Assembly: GCF_009696265.1 (NCBI RefSeq)
Contig: NZ_VUMH01000006.1
Location: 1 to 64,000 of the forward strand
Length of the DNA: 64,000 nucleotides
Source of the DNA: Desulfovibrio porci
Lineage (GTDB): Bacteria; Desulfobacterota; Desulfovibrionia; Desulfovibrionales; Desulfovibrionaceae
Reading direction: 5' to 3'
The notes under the pieces are model-generated. The model saw only the letters and a list, made by a program, of their open reading frames with translations, was not told where the DNA came from and ran no database searches. Below, in pieces: positions 36,216-44,397 of this stretch. Within the stretch, counting starts at the first letter, position 1. Each line of letters begins with the position of its first letter. The translations under genes were made by a program, and so were the position numbers.

Positions 36216-37163
36216 TCATTTCGCGGCTATATAATCTCGCGGAGATTTTCCGTAATACTCACGGAATGCTTTATAAAAATTGCTGCTGTTGCTGTACCCA
36301 AGCATCAGGGCAATTTTTTCTATGGAGAGGCTGGTGCCCTTGAGCAGGCTGAGTGCCCGTTCCATCCGCAGTTCCAGCAGGATTTCAGAAAATGACTTTC
36401 CGATTTCCCGGCGCAACAGGGTGGAAATGTAGTTCGGGTGGTAGGAAAAATGTTTTGCGATATCTTTCAGGGTGACCGCATCCGTATGCTCTCCCATATA
36501 GCGGACTATTTGATCCGACAAGCGAGCATCACCCGAAACAGGGTTTGAATGTTTATATTGCCGCGCCACCAACATCAAAAGCGTCAACACTATGGGTTGA
36601 AGAATATCCTGCGTATCCTCCCGGGGATTGGCATACTCAATCACCATCATATCCAACAACATCCGGACACAACAGGAGTCGTCAAACCGCAAATGGATGA
36701 ATTCTTCCGAGTATTCGTTGGTCTGTGGATTGAGGAAAAAATGGAAGAGCTTGGCATCCGCCGACAGCACCGGCAGAAATGTTTTAAAAAACGTTTCCTT
36801 CTGGATCAGGATACCGACAATGATGATGTTCTCTTCACTGTGGGCTGACAAGGCGTATCCGGTGTGGGGCTGGCCGATATAGCACTCGTTTTCGTGGACA
36901 GTGATATGGTTGTCATATTTATAACTGAGTGCTCCATAGTCGCCTTTATAAGCAAAATTGAAAAAGAAAAAATCCTGTCTATGAAACATCTCTTGTATAT
37001 CCGGCCCATTATGGACGCAGATCATGATTTTTTCATCTGGGCTTCCGGGCCATTCGTAGGTTTTTTCTTTTGGGCTTCCAGACGGAACATCCAGATATTT
37101 CCAGTTGCGCCGGGCAAAATGTTCCCCCAGATGGTTGATTGCGGACTCCAGTAAGGGATACAT
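36216..37163 (-). CDS. AraC-family transcriptional regulator
   Basis: About 315 residues. The C-terminal 100 residues are a double helix-turn-helix AraC DNA-binding domain (LKDIAKHFSYHPNYISTLLR, then IEKIALMLGYSNSSNFYKAF and YGKSPRDYI). The N-terminal part has a cupin-like sensor character (ENECYIGQPHTGYALSAH). ATG 37163 follows AAGGAG, and the ribosome site lies inside the end of the upstream SDR gene four bases away, so the two are one operon. The lower GC content suggests transfer. The ligand is unknown. Confidence 0.88.
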   Translation of the reverse strand: MYPLLESAINHLGEHFARRNWKYLDVPSGSPKEKTYEWPGSPDEKIMICVHNGPDIQEMFHRQDFFFFNFAYKGDYGALSYKYDNHITVHENECYIGQPHTGYALSAHSEENIIIVGILIQKETFFKTFLPVLSADAKLFHFFLNPQTNEYSEEFIHLRFDDSCCVRMLLDMMVIEYANPREDTQDILQPIVLTLLMLVARQYKHSNPVSGDARLSDQIVRYMGEHTDAVTLKDIAKHFSYHPNYISTLLRREIGKSFSEILLELRMERALSLLKGTSLSIEKIALMLGYSNSSNFYKAFREYYGKSPRDYIAAK

Positions 37164-37167
37164 GCTA

Positions 37168-37875
37168 TCACTCCTTGCGTAGTGTCCAGCCAAAGTCGTT
37201 GTGATAGATCATCTGTTTTGTCATGCCGCCGTCGATGCAGATATTTTCGCCCGTAATGAAACCGGCCTTATCCGAACAAAGGAACAGCACCATGTTGGCG
37301 ATATCCAGCGGATTGCCGACCCGGCCTGCCGGATGCTGTACCGCATCCGGGCCGCTGTACTCGGTAAAGGCGGTATCAATCCAACCGGGGGAAACGGAGT
37401 TGACCCGCACTTTACCCGCAAGGCTGGCGGCCAGCGCATGGGTCAATGCCGCAATCCCGCCCTTTGCTGCCGTATAGCTCTCGGTCTGCGGCTGACTCAT
37501 GCGGTCGCGGGAAGATGAAATATTGATGATGACAGCGCCGGGGGCAAAGTGCGGCAGAAACAGTTTGGCCAGATAAAACGGAGCGGTTACGCCTACCCGC
37601 AGAGCATAGTTGAATTCCTCATACGTGCAGTCAGTAAGCCCTTTCATCAGCGGCAAGGCGTTGTTGATCAGATAATCCACCTTCCCGTAATCACTGATGA
37701 CCTGCCCGGCAAAACGGGACAAAGCCCGCTCATCAGCCAGATCGCCGGTAAAATACGCATTGGGGCGTTTGTCTATGATACAAACAATTGCTCCATTTTT
37801 TTGGAACTCCTCGGCAGTGGTTTTCCCGATCCCCTGCGCCCCGCCTGTGATGACCGCCACTTTGTTTTTGAACAT
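37168..37875 (-). CDS. Short-chain dehydrogenase/reductase
   Basis: 235 residues, a classical SDR. The dinucleotide site is TGGAQGIG (residues 10-17). The active site shows NISSS (Ser120-122) and YTAAK (Tyr134, Lys138). NNA is in the expected position (71-73), as is the C-terminal GENICIDGG. ATG 37875 follows GGGAGGGG; upstream in-frame codons are not needed. It is co-transcribed with the AraC regulator. The substrate cannot be read from sequence. Confidence 0.92.
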   Translation of the reverse strand: MFKNKVAVITGGAQGIGKTTAEEFQKNGAIVCIIDKRPNAYFTGDLADERALSRFAGQVISDYGKVDYLINNALPLMKGLTDCTYEEFNYALRVGVTAPFYLAKLFLPHFAPGAVIINISSSRDRMSQPQTESYTAAKGGIAALTHALAASLAGKVRVNSVSPGWIDTAFTEYSGPDAVQHPAGRVGNPLDIANMVLFLCSDKAGFITGENICIDGGMTKQMIYHNDFGWTLRKE

Positions 37876-38127
37876 GGTTCCCCTCCCTTTGTATCGTTCT
37901 CGTATCACATAATATGAGAAAATACCACATGATTCATTAATATTTAGCGCTGATTTTTCCCTTGGAATTTCTATAGTTGCCTCCACCACGCATTGGCTCC
38001 CCTCAAAACGGCCAGCCTTTGCGGAAGAGCTTTATGGAGGCTCGGAAACTTTTCCCATCTCGGAAGGAGGCATTTCTATGAAAGCCCAAACAGATAATCC
38101 GGCAACCCACACAAGGAACTATAGCAT

Positions 38128-38693
38128 ATGACGGAACTGGAAAAGCTTGATGCCGGACTGGAGTTCTGCTTTGCCGATCCGGAGGTTAAAGCCCGGAAAG
38201 GCAATGCCGTGACGCTATGCCGCGAACTCAACAGCAGCGCCCATACGGATCGAAACAAACAACGTGAACTGATCACCAGACTGTTTGGATCGGCGGGATC
38301 GAATCCTTCGATTCTTCCTTGTTTTCAATGTGATAATGGAAAGAATATTCATGTGGGAAAAGAGTTTTTGGCCAACTACAACGTGACCATTCTCGATGCC
38401 GCGCCGGTACGTATAGGCGACTACTGCATGATAGGCCCCAATACACTTATCACCACGGTCAATCACCCTTTGTCGCCAAAGGACGGCGGGCAAGGCTATC
38501 CCAGGTAAAACCCGTCACCATCGGCAATGACGTCTGGATCGGCGGCAACTGCACTATTTTGCCCGGCGTGACCATCGGCGACAACGTCATCGTTGCGGCC
38601 GGAGCCGTAGTCACCAAAGACGTTCCCGACAACTGCGTCGTCGCGGGGGTCCCCGCCCAAAAGATTAAGGAACTGGAGGACGACACTGTATAA
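38128..38693 (+). pseudogene. Frameshifted maltose/galactoside O-acetyltransferase-like gene
   Basis: The first frame (from ATG 38128) holds the N-terminal Mac domain and part of the left-handed beta helix ([20 protein letters not shown]), including the catalytic-His segment [11 protein letters not shown]. It stops at TAA about 38508. The rest, [20 protein letters not shown], then [20 protein letters not shown] to [12 protein letters not shown], continues in the -1 frame to TAA 38693. One base is missing at a G/C-rich spot near 38482-38486. Joined, it would be a normal-length (about 188 residue) hexapeptide acetyltransferase. This is either a pseudogene or a sequencing error. Confidence 0.85.
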
Positions 38694-38877
38694 CCCCGCT
38701 GATTCCTTCAGACTCGGCAACAATTGCGCCATCCCCTGTCCGTGGTTCGGCACAGGGCAGACGCCGGATAGCGATACTGCTGTGGCCGCCGCCAAGGGCA
38801 TGGCTTATTCCGGCGATTCCGGCCTGCGCCCCGATCCTGTGGATTTCTGACTTCAAAACGTTTTTGGAGAAACGAGC
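38694..38877 (+). other. Spacer with a possible coding remnant
   Basis: A short open stretch from about 38689 encodes NNCAIPCPWFGTGQTP and ends at a stop near 38850, but it has no start codon in frame. It may be the end of a lost gene. I do not recognise the family. Confidence 0.3.
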
Positions 38878-38911
38878 ATGAACAACAATATCGCATGAAC
38901 AACAATATCGA
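38878..38911 (+). repeat. 17-bp tandem duplication over a start codon
   Basis: ATGAACAACAATATCGC occurs twice, back to back except for the last base (38878-38894 and 38895-38911). The first copy opens a six-codon frame ending in TGA that overlaps the second ATG. The ribosome site (GGAG at about 38866) is placed for the first copy. Confidence 0.9.
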
Positions 38912-39386
38912 ATGTGGGGTCTGTTCCTCCCGCAGAATGCTTTTGAAAACCGGCGGCGCAGTCGGCATTGCGGCGCTGATCGGCGCTGTGCCCGGCATTC
39001 CTCGCGCCGACGCCGCGACGGCGGGGACGGCATTGGCGGAACGGCCCGAAACCGCTGCGGGAAGGTTCGGCGCCATGAGCTGCGCTCAGGCTCTGGCGAC
39101 GACGTACGCCGATCTGGTCGGTTTGCGGGAGGAGCAGGCCAAAGCTCTTGCTTCCGGGTTCGGCCTGGGCATGGGCAGAAAGCAGACCTGCGGAGCGCTC
39201 ACGGTGGCCTTGATGTTGAGCGGGCTGGCCGGGAAAGGCGATGCCTGCGCGTCCTTGATGGACGCCTTTGAAAAAGAAATGGGCAGCACACAATGCGCCT
39301 TCTTTGTCGATCAGTTCGGCTACAGCCGTTGCCGGGATTTGCTGCGCTTCGTGTCCCGCCAGTTGAACGAACGGGCATTCGGTTAA
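38895..39386 (+). CDS. Tat-exported C_GCAxxG_C_C family redox protein
   Basis: 163 residues. A twin-arginine signal is visible (SSRRMLLKTGG, residues 11-21, then a hydrophobic stretch ending in ADA near 40). The mature part carries spaced cysteines at 63, 99 (TCGALTVALM), 118, 134 and 146, matching the C_GCAxxG_C_C family thought to be redox-active. Tat export fits a cofactor-containing periplasmic protein. The start is ATG 38895; an identical ATG 17 bases upstream would give only a six-residue peptide, so translation may be re-initiated. It stands between the frameshifted acetyltransferase and an MFS gene. Confidence 0.8.
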   Translation: MNNNIECGVCSSRRMLLKTGGAVGIAALIGAVPGIPRADAATAGTALAERPETAAGRFGAMSCAQALATTYADLVGLREEQAKALASGFGLGMGRKQTCGALTVALMLSGLAGKGDACASLMDAFEKEMGSTQCAFFVDQFGYSRCRDLLRFVSRQLNERAFG

Positions 39387-39535
39387 GGGGGCGGCCAGCC
39401 CTGAGGCTGGCCGCCGCTTTTTCGTTGTATCGCCTGCGGCGGGCCGATCTCTGATCAAGCATGTTTTCGATGGACGCCGCCTTCCGCAGAACACGGGCAA
39501 CGCGCTCGGCAAAGAACTTTCAGGATACCCAGATT

Positions 39536-40741
39536 ATGAACCATTCGCTCTCGGCGCTTCTGCCGCATGCGCCCAAAAACTATTATCGTTTGGCCCTGAT
39601 GCATTTTTTCTTCATCATGGGAATACTCTTTTCCTCCTGGGCCATACGCATTCCGGACATCAAAAACGCTCTGTCGCTTTCCGACGCCGAGCTTGGCGGC
39701 ATATTGTTCGGCGCGCCTGTAGGCCAGCTTCTTGCCATCGCCCCCACGGCATGGTTTGTGGGCCATATCGGAAGCCGCCGTTCCATCATGTTGGGCATGT
39801 GCGCCATGCCGACCGCGCTGGTGATGCTGCCTGTGGCTCCCGGTCGTCTTTGGCTGTTTGCGGCGCTGGTCTTTTTCGGCTTCAGCAACAATATGCTGAA
39901 TATTTCTCTTAATGCGCAGGCGGTGGGCGTTGAATTTCTCTACCGCAGAAGCATCATGAGCAGCTTTCATGGCATGTGGAGCGTCGGGGCCGTCATAGGC
40001 GGCGTCATCGGGGCCATCGTTGCTCCCATGGGAATACCTCCCCTGCCGCATTTCGGGGCCATGTTCCTGCTGTCCATCCTGATTCTCGTGCTGCTGCGCA
40101 CGGCAATCATGCCCCGCGACGTCCGGTCCGCCGCACAGAAGAAAAAACAGTCTTCCATCCGCCCTGATCTTTACATCATCCTTCTCGGCGTCATCGCCTT
40201 CGGCAGCTTTGCAACGGAAGGCGCTCTCTACGACTGGAGCGCGGTTTATTTCGCCCAAGTCGTGCAGGTGCGGGAAAGTCTGGTGCGCGTGGGCTACGTC
40301 GCCTGTTTGAGCGCGATGGTGGTGGGGCGTCTGGTGGCCGATACGCTCGTCAATCGCTACAGCGTGGTTCCCGTGTTGCAAGTAAGCGGCGCAAGCATTG
40401 CCGCCGGGTTAACCCTCGCGCTCCTGTCGCCCACACTGGCGACGGCAACAACAGGCTTTGCCCTGACGGGGTTCGGCATGGCTTCGGTAGTGCCTCTCTG
40501 TTTCAGCCTTGCGGGCAAATCCAGCCAGGTTTCTCCGCAGGCCGCCATATCATTCGTCGCCTCCATCGGGTATTTCGGACTGCTTGCCAGTCCTCCGGTG
40601 GTGGGGATGCTGTCCGAATGGCTGACTCTGCGCTGGGCACTGTCGCCCATGATAGTCATAGGCGTGGCTATTGTTTTTCTGACAGCGGCGCTCAAGCGTC
40701 TGCAGGCAAAAACAGTTTTCCGTGACGAGAACGACTCATGA
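39536..40741 (+). CDS. MFS transporter
   Basis: About 401 residues with roughly 12 membrane helices and the family loop motif between helices 2 and 3 (GHIGSRRSIMLGM). ATG 39536 (MNHSLSALLPH) was chosen because the first helix follows it directly and AGGA lies about 10 bases before it. The next small frame begins at ATGA overlapping its stop. The substrate is unknown; it looks like a fucose-permease/YbjJ-type MFS. Confidence 0.85.
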   Translation: MNHSLSALLPHAPKNYYRLALMHFFFIMGILFSSWAIRIPDIKNALSLSDAELGGILFGAPVGQLLAIAPTAWFVGHIGSRRSIMLGMCAMPTALVMLPVAPGRLWLFAALVFFGFSNNMLNISLNAQAVGVEFLYRRSIMSSFHGMWSVGAVIGGVIGAIVAPMGIPPLPHFGAMFLLSILILVLLRTAIMPRDVRSAAQKKKQSSIRPDLYIILLGVIAFGSFATEGALYDWSAVYFAQVVQVRESLVRVGYVACLSAMVVGRLVADTLVNRYSVVPVLQVSGASIAAGLTLALLSPTLATATTGFALTGFGMASVVPLCFSLAGKSSQVSPQAAISFVASIGYFGLLASPPVVGMLSEWLTLRWALSPMIVIGVAIVFLTAALKRLQAKTVFRDENDS

Positions 40742-40890
40742 TACTTATTGTTTCTTCCTTTGTACTATTCCTCTATATTACGGTAAGTCTCTTTCTTTTT
40801 TCTTCATACAGACGGTCTGTAAAGTGGCTGCCCGCAGCCGTGATTTTCATTATCAGCCAGAAATATGTTATTTATGAGCATGTTGAATGA
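40738..40890 (+). CDS. 50-residue membrane peptide, possible truncated gene
   Basis: It starts at ATGA overlapping the MFS stop and encodes a strongly hydrophobic N-terminus (MILIVSSFVLFLYITVSLF), a short loop and a second hydrophobic stretch (LPAAVIFIISQKYVIY). This resembles the N-terminal membrane part of some metallophosphoesterases, but nothing follows: a terminator lies 28 bases after the stop. It is either a remnant or a real small membrane protein. Confidence 0.4.
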   Translation: MILIVSSFVLFLYITVSLFLFSSYRRSVKWLPAAVIFIISQKYVIYEHVE

Positions 40891-40917
40891 CGCGCTCGCC
40901 GCGCATGCGGAAGATAC

Positions 40918-40952
40918 ATAAAGGCCGTCCTCATACGGAGAACGGCCTTTAT
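40918..40952. terminator. Bidirectional terminator between MFS operon and porin
   Basis: The arms ATAAAGGCCGT and ACGGCCTTTAT, with an additional CTC/GAG pairing inside, form a stable hairpin between convergent genes. Confidence 0.8.
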
Positions 40953-40995
40953 ACTTTGTGTGCGGGAAGGAAACGCACACAGAGGGCTTCAAACG

Positions 40996-42636
40996 CTAGA
41001 AGGTGTAGGCAAAGACGAGTTGGGCTTTCCAGGCGTCCTGCTTTTCAAAGGCGCCATTGCCCGCGCCGCCGTAGTAGCCGTCCTTTTCCCAGGTGTCCTT
41101 GTCCATCATGTTGACGATGTAGCCCAGTTCCAGGTTGGCTTCCAGGTTCTCGTATATCTGCCAGGAGTTGACCAGGTTGAATTCCAGCAGGCCGTCGTTG
41201 GTGGTCAGATACGGGCCGTCGTTGGTGCCGTAGCCGTCGCTCCAGGAAGAGGCGTTGGCCATGTATTTGACCATGGAGGGGGCGTTGGTGCCGCCCCAGT
41301 AGGCCACGCGGAAGGTGTGCTTGAGATCTTCCACAAAGCTCATGTCCCGCAACTGCAGACCGATGCCCCAGGTGCCCGCGTAGCTCAGGTCGCGGTCATA
41401 CCATTCGCCGTTGGGAGCCCAGGCCAGATTGCCGTCGCCCATGAAAGAAGTGAAGTTGCCGGAGGCGGACAAGGAAGGCATCCGTTCGGAACCGTTTTTC
41501 ACATTGCCGTCATCGCCCGAAGCGTACCAACCGAAAATGCCCGGCGTGCCCCAGTCCATCTTGTATTCAATGAGGGCCTTTGCCAGCCAGCCCTGACGCT
41601 CGCTGCTGCCGCGTTTGATGTCGCTGGGATTGCCGCGTTTCATCACGTCGTAGCGGCCCATGGCTTCCACGTAGCCGTAGTTCAGGTCCAGTTCAAAGTT
41701 CCAGGGATCCAGGGCGGTGATGGCGATGGGCAGACCGGCCCAGAACATGGAGCCGTAAGCTTTGCTGGTTCCGCCCAGTCCGGTGCCGTTAAAGCCGGGA
41801 TAGCGGCCTGTCAGGGTGTAGGAGAGGTTGCCGTCCGACGTGCCCCAGGGATCGCCCAGATAGGTCTTGCCGTCATCGCGCCAGATTCCGTTTTCGTCAG
41901 CGCCGTCATTGCCGTTCAGAGCATTTTTGCCCATCATGCCGTACATGGCCCAGGGGGTCAGCTCAATGCCGTCGAACTTCAAGGGCAGGCTCAGGGCGAA
42001 CAAATCAATATTGTCCAGATAATTGGACTCACGAGCATTGCCGTTGTTGTCTTCCCATCCCCCGAAGTTGTCGTTGACCGGACGCATCCAGAGAGCAGTG
42101 AGCCCCACATGCTCGTTGAACCGGTAGTTGGCCACCACAGCGGCTGCATCGGCGTCCATGACAGCCGAGCCGCCGGCCACATTGGGCAGGGCGACGCCCT
42201 GAAGGCCCATGCGGAAACGCAGATCGGTCTGGGGCACCAGCCAGTCGATATAGGCGTTCTTGACTTTGATGACGTTATTGCCGTCAGCGCCCAGCGCGCC
42301 GCCTTCGTCGGCCTTGCCCCAAGTCTGGTCGCCGATCTCGAAAAAGACCGTGCCGGACAGGGCTTCGGAAGCCACCGCGTCCAATTGCAGACGCACACGC
42401 TGGCCCGCGGCGAAGTCATCATTACTGTTGGATTTTGTTTTCGGGCCGCCTTGGGCATCGCGCGTGTGTTTGGTCAGATTGGAGTCGCCCACGCCGAAGC
42501 CCACCAGCCATTCACCGGCCACCTTAAAGTCAATGGCTTTGGCGCTCCCCGTCGCGCCCAGAAACAGACCGGCCGCCAGCAAGGCCACCATGCACTGTTT
42601 CTTGAATCTTCCCGGATTGTTCCTTTCTTTGCTCAT
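40996..42636 (-). CDS. Outer-membrane porin, Desulfovibrio type
   Basis: 546 residues. A signal peptide (residues 1-32: basic start, hydrophobic QCMVALLAAGLFLGATG, cleavage after AKA) is followed by a beta-barrel sequence of alternating aromatic and polar residues. Segments such as VRLQLDAVASEALSGTVFFE and a final strand ending in Phe (WKAQLVFAYTF) are as expected for Bam-assembled barrels. It matches the homotrimeric porin family abundant in Desulfovibrio. ATG 42636 follows GAGGAGAG. It probably passes small solutes. Confidence 0.9.
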   Translation of the reverse strand: MSKERNNPGRFKKQCMVALLAAGLFLGATGSAKAIDFKVAGEWLVGFGVGDSNLTKHTRDAQGGPKTKSNSNDDFAAGQRVRLQLDAVASEALSGTVFFEIGDQTWGKADEGGALGADGNNVIKVKNAYIDWLVPQTDLRFRMGLQGVALPNVAGGSAVMDADAAAVVANYRFNEHVGLTALWMRPVNDNFGGWEDNNGNARESNYLDNIDLFALSLPLKFDGIELTPWAMYGMMGKNALNGNDGADENGIWRDDGKTYLGDPWGTSDGNLSYTLTGRYPGFNGTGLGGTSKAYGSMFWAGLPIAITALDPWNFELDLNYGYVEAMGRYDVMKRGNPSDIKRGSSERQGWLAKALIEYKMDWGTPGIFGWYASGDDGNVKNGSERMPSLSASGNFTSFMGDGNLAWAPNGEWYDRDLSYAGTWGIGLQLRDMSFVEDLKHTFRVAYWGGTNAPSMVKYMANASSWSDGYGTNDGPYLTTNDGLLEFNLVNSWQIYENLEANLELGYIVNMMDKDTWEKDGYYGGAGNGAFEKQDAWKAQLVFAYTF

Positions 42637-42805
42637 GCCTCTCTCCTCAGGGCTATGTTTATGCCGCCGTTTTTCCGGCGCCCCCTGGCCGACCGGAGCC
42701 GACGGCGTTGTCGCGGCTACCTTGGTAGCACGAATTTTAAAAGTGTAGCAATTAAAAATTTCGCGCGCCGTTCCGGAAGCCCCCAATTTTCCCTTTTCCG
42801 GCTTG

Positions 42806-43210
42806 TCATGCGCTCTTGACCTGAGGGCTTTTCTTGTGCCCGCAACGGCAATTGGCGCAGTTGCCCCGGCAGACATGTTTTTCCCGCTTCTTTTCCGGAA
42901 CGATCAGCACCCTGTTGCCGCTGACCGCCAGAGCGAAGCCGCTATTGCCCTTGAAGACAATACGCTGCGGCTCGTAGGCGGCGTGCAAAAAGGCGGTCTT
43001 AAGAGCTGTAACTGCAAGTGGATCCGGCTGTTCAACCTGTCTGACATCAATAAAAATACGCTTACAGGACTGATGGTAGCGTTGAAGAAGGTTGATGAGA
43101 ATGCCGACTTGCGGCGGATCAAAACGGGTATTGAAGCGAATATGCAGATTTTCATGGCTGAAACGATGACTGACATCCAGGGTTTGCACGGCGGTGCAGG
43201 AAGAATTCAT
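42806..43210 (-). CDS. Small protein with STAS-like core and Cys-rich tail
   Basis: 134 residues from ATG 43210 (CGGAGAA upstream). The middle (residues about 15-105) has the alternating strand/helix pattern of an anti-sigma-antagonist-like fold (CKRIFIDVRQVEQPDPLAVT), a weak inference. The C-terminus ends in a basic Cys cluster, HVCRGNCANCRCGHKK, which could bind a metal or an iron-sulfur cluster. A TTGACA element and a Fur-like site lie upstream on the same strand. Function unknown. Confidence 0.7.
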   Translation of the reverse strand: MNSSCTAVQTLDVSHRFSHENLHIRFNTRFDPPQVGILINLLQRYHQSCKRIFIDVRQVEQPDPLAVTALKTAFLHAAYEPQRIVFKGNSGFALAVSGNRVLIVPEKKREKHVCRGNCANCRCGHKKSPQVKSA

Positions 43211-43277
43211 ACTTTTCTCCGCGTTGCAGGTGTGTAGGCGTGACTTTGGCACAGAACGGATCTGGTGTCAATAAAAT

Positions 43278-43292
43278 TGAAATTCATTTTCA
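43278..43292. promoter_or_regulatory. Fur-box-like palindrome
   Basis: TGAAATTCATTTTCA fits the 7-1-7 Fur pattern TGATAATNATTATCA with three mismatches. It sits just upstream of a TTGACA (43266-43271, minus strand) that would be the -35 of the Cys-tail gene. Iron control is a possibility only. Confidence 0.35.
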
Positions 43293-43370
43293 TAAAAAAT
43301 ACGTACGGCTTGCATTTGTGAGGAATTTGAAGCAGAACGCGTCAAGCAAGTCTTGCGAAGAGAGCGGAGC

Positions 43371-44333
43371 ATGAACCGACGGCATCAAGCAGTGGGAAGA
43401 TTCTACGGTCTTCTGGCCCTGACGGCGGCCATCTGGGGCGTTCAGCCACTGTTCATCAAGCTTGCCGTGCGGGAAATCACGCCGGTGAGCCTGACCGTGG
43501 TGCGCTTCATTCTGATCAGCGCCACAATTTTTCTGATCATGCGCTGGCGGCGCAAAACGCCGCTGCTGCCGCCCCTGGCAAGTCTTTTTCCGCTGTTCTG
43601 TATGGGCGTGACCGGCGTGGCCGTGAACAACGTGGCCCAGTTCACCGGCTTGCAATACTCCACTGTAGGCAACGCCACCCTGATCGCCTCCACCACGCCC
43701 GCGGTCACAGCCTTGCTGGCGGTGCTCTTTCTGCGCGAACGGCTTTTGCCCATCCAGTGGCTGGGCATCGCCATTTCTCTTTTGGGCGTGCTGGTATTGT
43801 TCAGCAAGGGCTCACTGGAAGCCCTGCTGCATATTTCCTTCAATTACGGCGACATACTTTTCTTTTGCGCCCAATTGGGCTGGGCCGCGTATATGCTGAT
43901 CGGCTTCCGGGTCATGCGGCATCTTTCGGCGCTGGCCACCACGGCCTGGGCCGGGGTGTTCGGGGCGCTGACCACCTTCGTCTACGGCCTGTTCACGGGC
44001 GAACTGCATTACGCGCCGCTGTCGACGGCGGGCATGGCCTATATGGCCTATGTGGTCTGGGTGGGCGGGGTCTGCGCCATGGTCTTCTGGAATCTCGGCA
44101 TCAAGGCGGTGGGCGCCGGGCAGGCCGCCGTCTTTCTGAATATCATGCCTCTGATGGGTGTGGGAGTCGGCATCGCCGTGCTGGGGGAGGATTTTTACTG
44201 GCAGGAATGTTTCGGCGCGGTGGGAATTTTGTCCGGCGTGTACCTGCTCACGCAGGCGCGCCACATTCTGCACCGCCGTAACGTCCGGCACAGGAACCGC
44301 TACAGGGCCGCACGGCGGCGCATGCATGCCTGA
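43371..44333 (+). CDS. EamA/DMT-family transporter
   Basis: About 320 residues with ten predicted membrane helices and two EamA repeats (LTAAIWGVQPLFIKLAVREI in the first; GDILFFCAQLGWAAYMLIGF opening the second). Such proteins usually export metabolites such as amino acids or drugs. The start is ATG 43371; a TTG six codons earlier is possible. The tail is very Arg-rich. The substrate is unknown. Confidence 0.88.
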   Translation: MNRRHQAVGRFYGLLALTAAIWGVQPLFIKLAVREITPVSLTVVRFILISATIFLIMRWRRKTPLLPPLASLFPLFCMGVTGVAVNNVAQFTGLQYSTVGNATLIASTTPAVTALLAVLFLRERLLPIQWLGIAISLLGVLVLFSKGSLEALLHISFNYGDILFFCAQLGWAAYMLIGFRVMRHLSALATTAWAGVFGALTTFVYGLFTGELHYAPLSTAGMAYMAYVVWVGGVCAMVFWNLGIKAVGAGQAAVFLNIMPLMGVGVGIAVLGEDFYWQECFGAVGILSGVYLLTQARHILHRRNVRHRNRYRAARRRMHA

Positions 44334-44373
44334 AAGAAGGGCCGGACGCTCAAGGTGTCCGGCCCTTCTTTCA
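44331..44373. terminator. Bidirectional terminator after the DMT gene
   Basis: A perfect 17-bp stem (TGAAAGAAGGGCCGGAC and its complement) around a nine-base loop, with A/T ends on both sides. It overlaps the DMT stop codon and faces the convergent ATPase gene. Confidence 0.85.
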
Positions 44374-44397
44374 GGCGAATTCCATTGCGGCTGCGGT

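Noticed and set aside
36116..36343. A plus-strand frame of 75 codons with a CCCC run
   Set aside because: It runs antisense into the AraC gene and has no ribosome site.
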